From contig JAQVOJ010000001.1 of NCBI GenBank assembly GCA_028702675.1, positions 62,080 through 118,401 of the forward strand: a stretch of 56,322 bases of DNA, in the 5' to 3' direction. The first letter of the stretch is position 1, and every line of letters begins with the position of its first letter. Source of the stretch: Bacteroidales bacterium (GTDB taxonomy: Bacteria > Bacteroidota > Bacteroidia > Bacteroidales > ML635J-15). Of this stretch, positions 56,228-56,322 are shown one piece after another. The notes beneath the pieces were generated by a model. The model was not told where the DNA came from, did not search any database, and saw only the letters and a list, made by a program, of their open reading frames with translations. The position numbers and the translations under genes are program-made.

Positions 56228-56322
56228 TTATGCTTCCTTATTGTCTTTGGGCTCTTCTTTTGGTTCTTCTTTACTATCGGTTTCTTCAGCCTTTGGCTCT
56301 TCCTTTGGCTCTTCTTCTTTAG
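56228..56322 (-). CDS. rpsP: 30S ribosomal protein S16, C-terminal fragment
   Basis: Partial: only the last 30 codons and the stop lie in the window. They encode a low-complexity tail dominated by Glu, Lys and Pro, with repeats of the type KEEPKEEPK, then DNKEA and the stop. Identification as S16 rests on its position 3 bp before rimM and on the fact that Bacteroidota S16 proteins carry such acidic extensions; the ribosomal core is off the edge. Confidence 0.65.
   Translation of the reverse strand, partial: KEEEPKEEPKAEETDSKEEPKEEPKDNKEA

Overview
The window is a 56.3 kb piece of an AT-rich, gene-dense chromosome from a member of the Bacteroidota, most likely an anaerobic Bacteroidia lineage (Bacteroidales/Marinilabiliales type). 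The evidence is gldH, an lpxC-fabZ fusion, type IX secretion (T9SS) C-terminal sorting domains, Reg_prop/Y_Y_Y sensor architecture, DUF4271 and DUF5723 proteins, TAnnTTTG-type -7 promoter elements and weak Shine-Dalgarno signals. A hydF gene implies that an [FeFe] hydrogenase is made elsewhere in the genome. I saw no tRNA, rRNA, CRISPR array, insertion sequence, phage gene or integrase. The last gene (rpsP) runs off the right edge. No gene-free stretch exceeds about 200 bp.

Layout. 0-15.3 kb: a divergent phosphoglycerate kinase, an M3 peptidase lipoprotein, a secreted alpha/beta hydrolase, a bifunctional-nuclease-type protein, a three-module lamin-tail secreted protein followed 5 bp later by a membrane-anchored receiver domain, htpG, then a leftward group ricT-gldH-trmB-atl-GNAT. 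15.4-24 kb: a leftward run of six genes (large TM/propeller protein, lipoprotein, DUF5723 outer-membrane protein, O-antigen-ligase-like protein, guanine deaminase, alkyladenine glycosylase) that ends in a strong palindrome. 24-31.4 kb: MltD-type transglycosylase, diacylglycerol-kinase-like enzyme, a YD-repeat protein without a signal peptide, a C10 cysteine protease with CUB and sorting domains, nadB and a DUF2007 protein. 31.4-42.1 kb: a 1225-residue sensor-adenylate cyclase-HD fusion, hydF, a thiamine-binding MTH1187 protein, and three envelope genes (transglutaminase-like, TPR-like lipoprotein, LPP20-like lipoprotein).

42.3-46.9 kb: the lipid A block HD hydrolase-lpxD-lpxC/fabZ-lpxA. 46.9-50.1 kb: thiL, a secreted tandem-repeat (probable propeller) protein and queG. 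50.1-56.3 kb: a long leftward group rpsP-rimM-(coiled-coil protein)-DUF4271-hemD-rnpA-S41 protease-trpS, mixing translation, RNA processing, haem synthesis and envelope proteolysis.

Most genes are housekeeping or typical Bacteroidota envelope genes. The parts that most deserve follow-up are the sensor/cyclase/HD fusion with a complete set of adenylate-cyclase residues, the tail-anchored receiver downstream of a secreted multidomain protein, the three-gene LPP20/TPR/transglutaminase envelope cluster, the atypical PGK, and a pair of related palindromic elements each placed 14 bp after a leftward gene.
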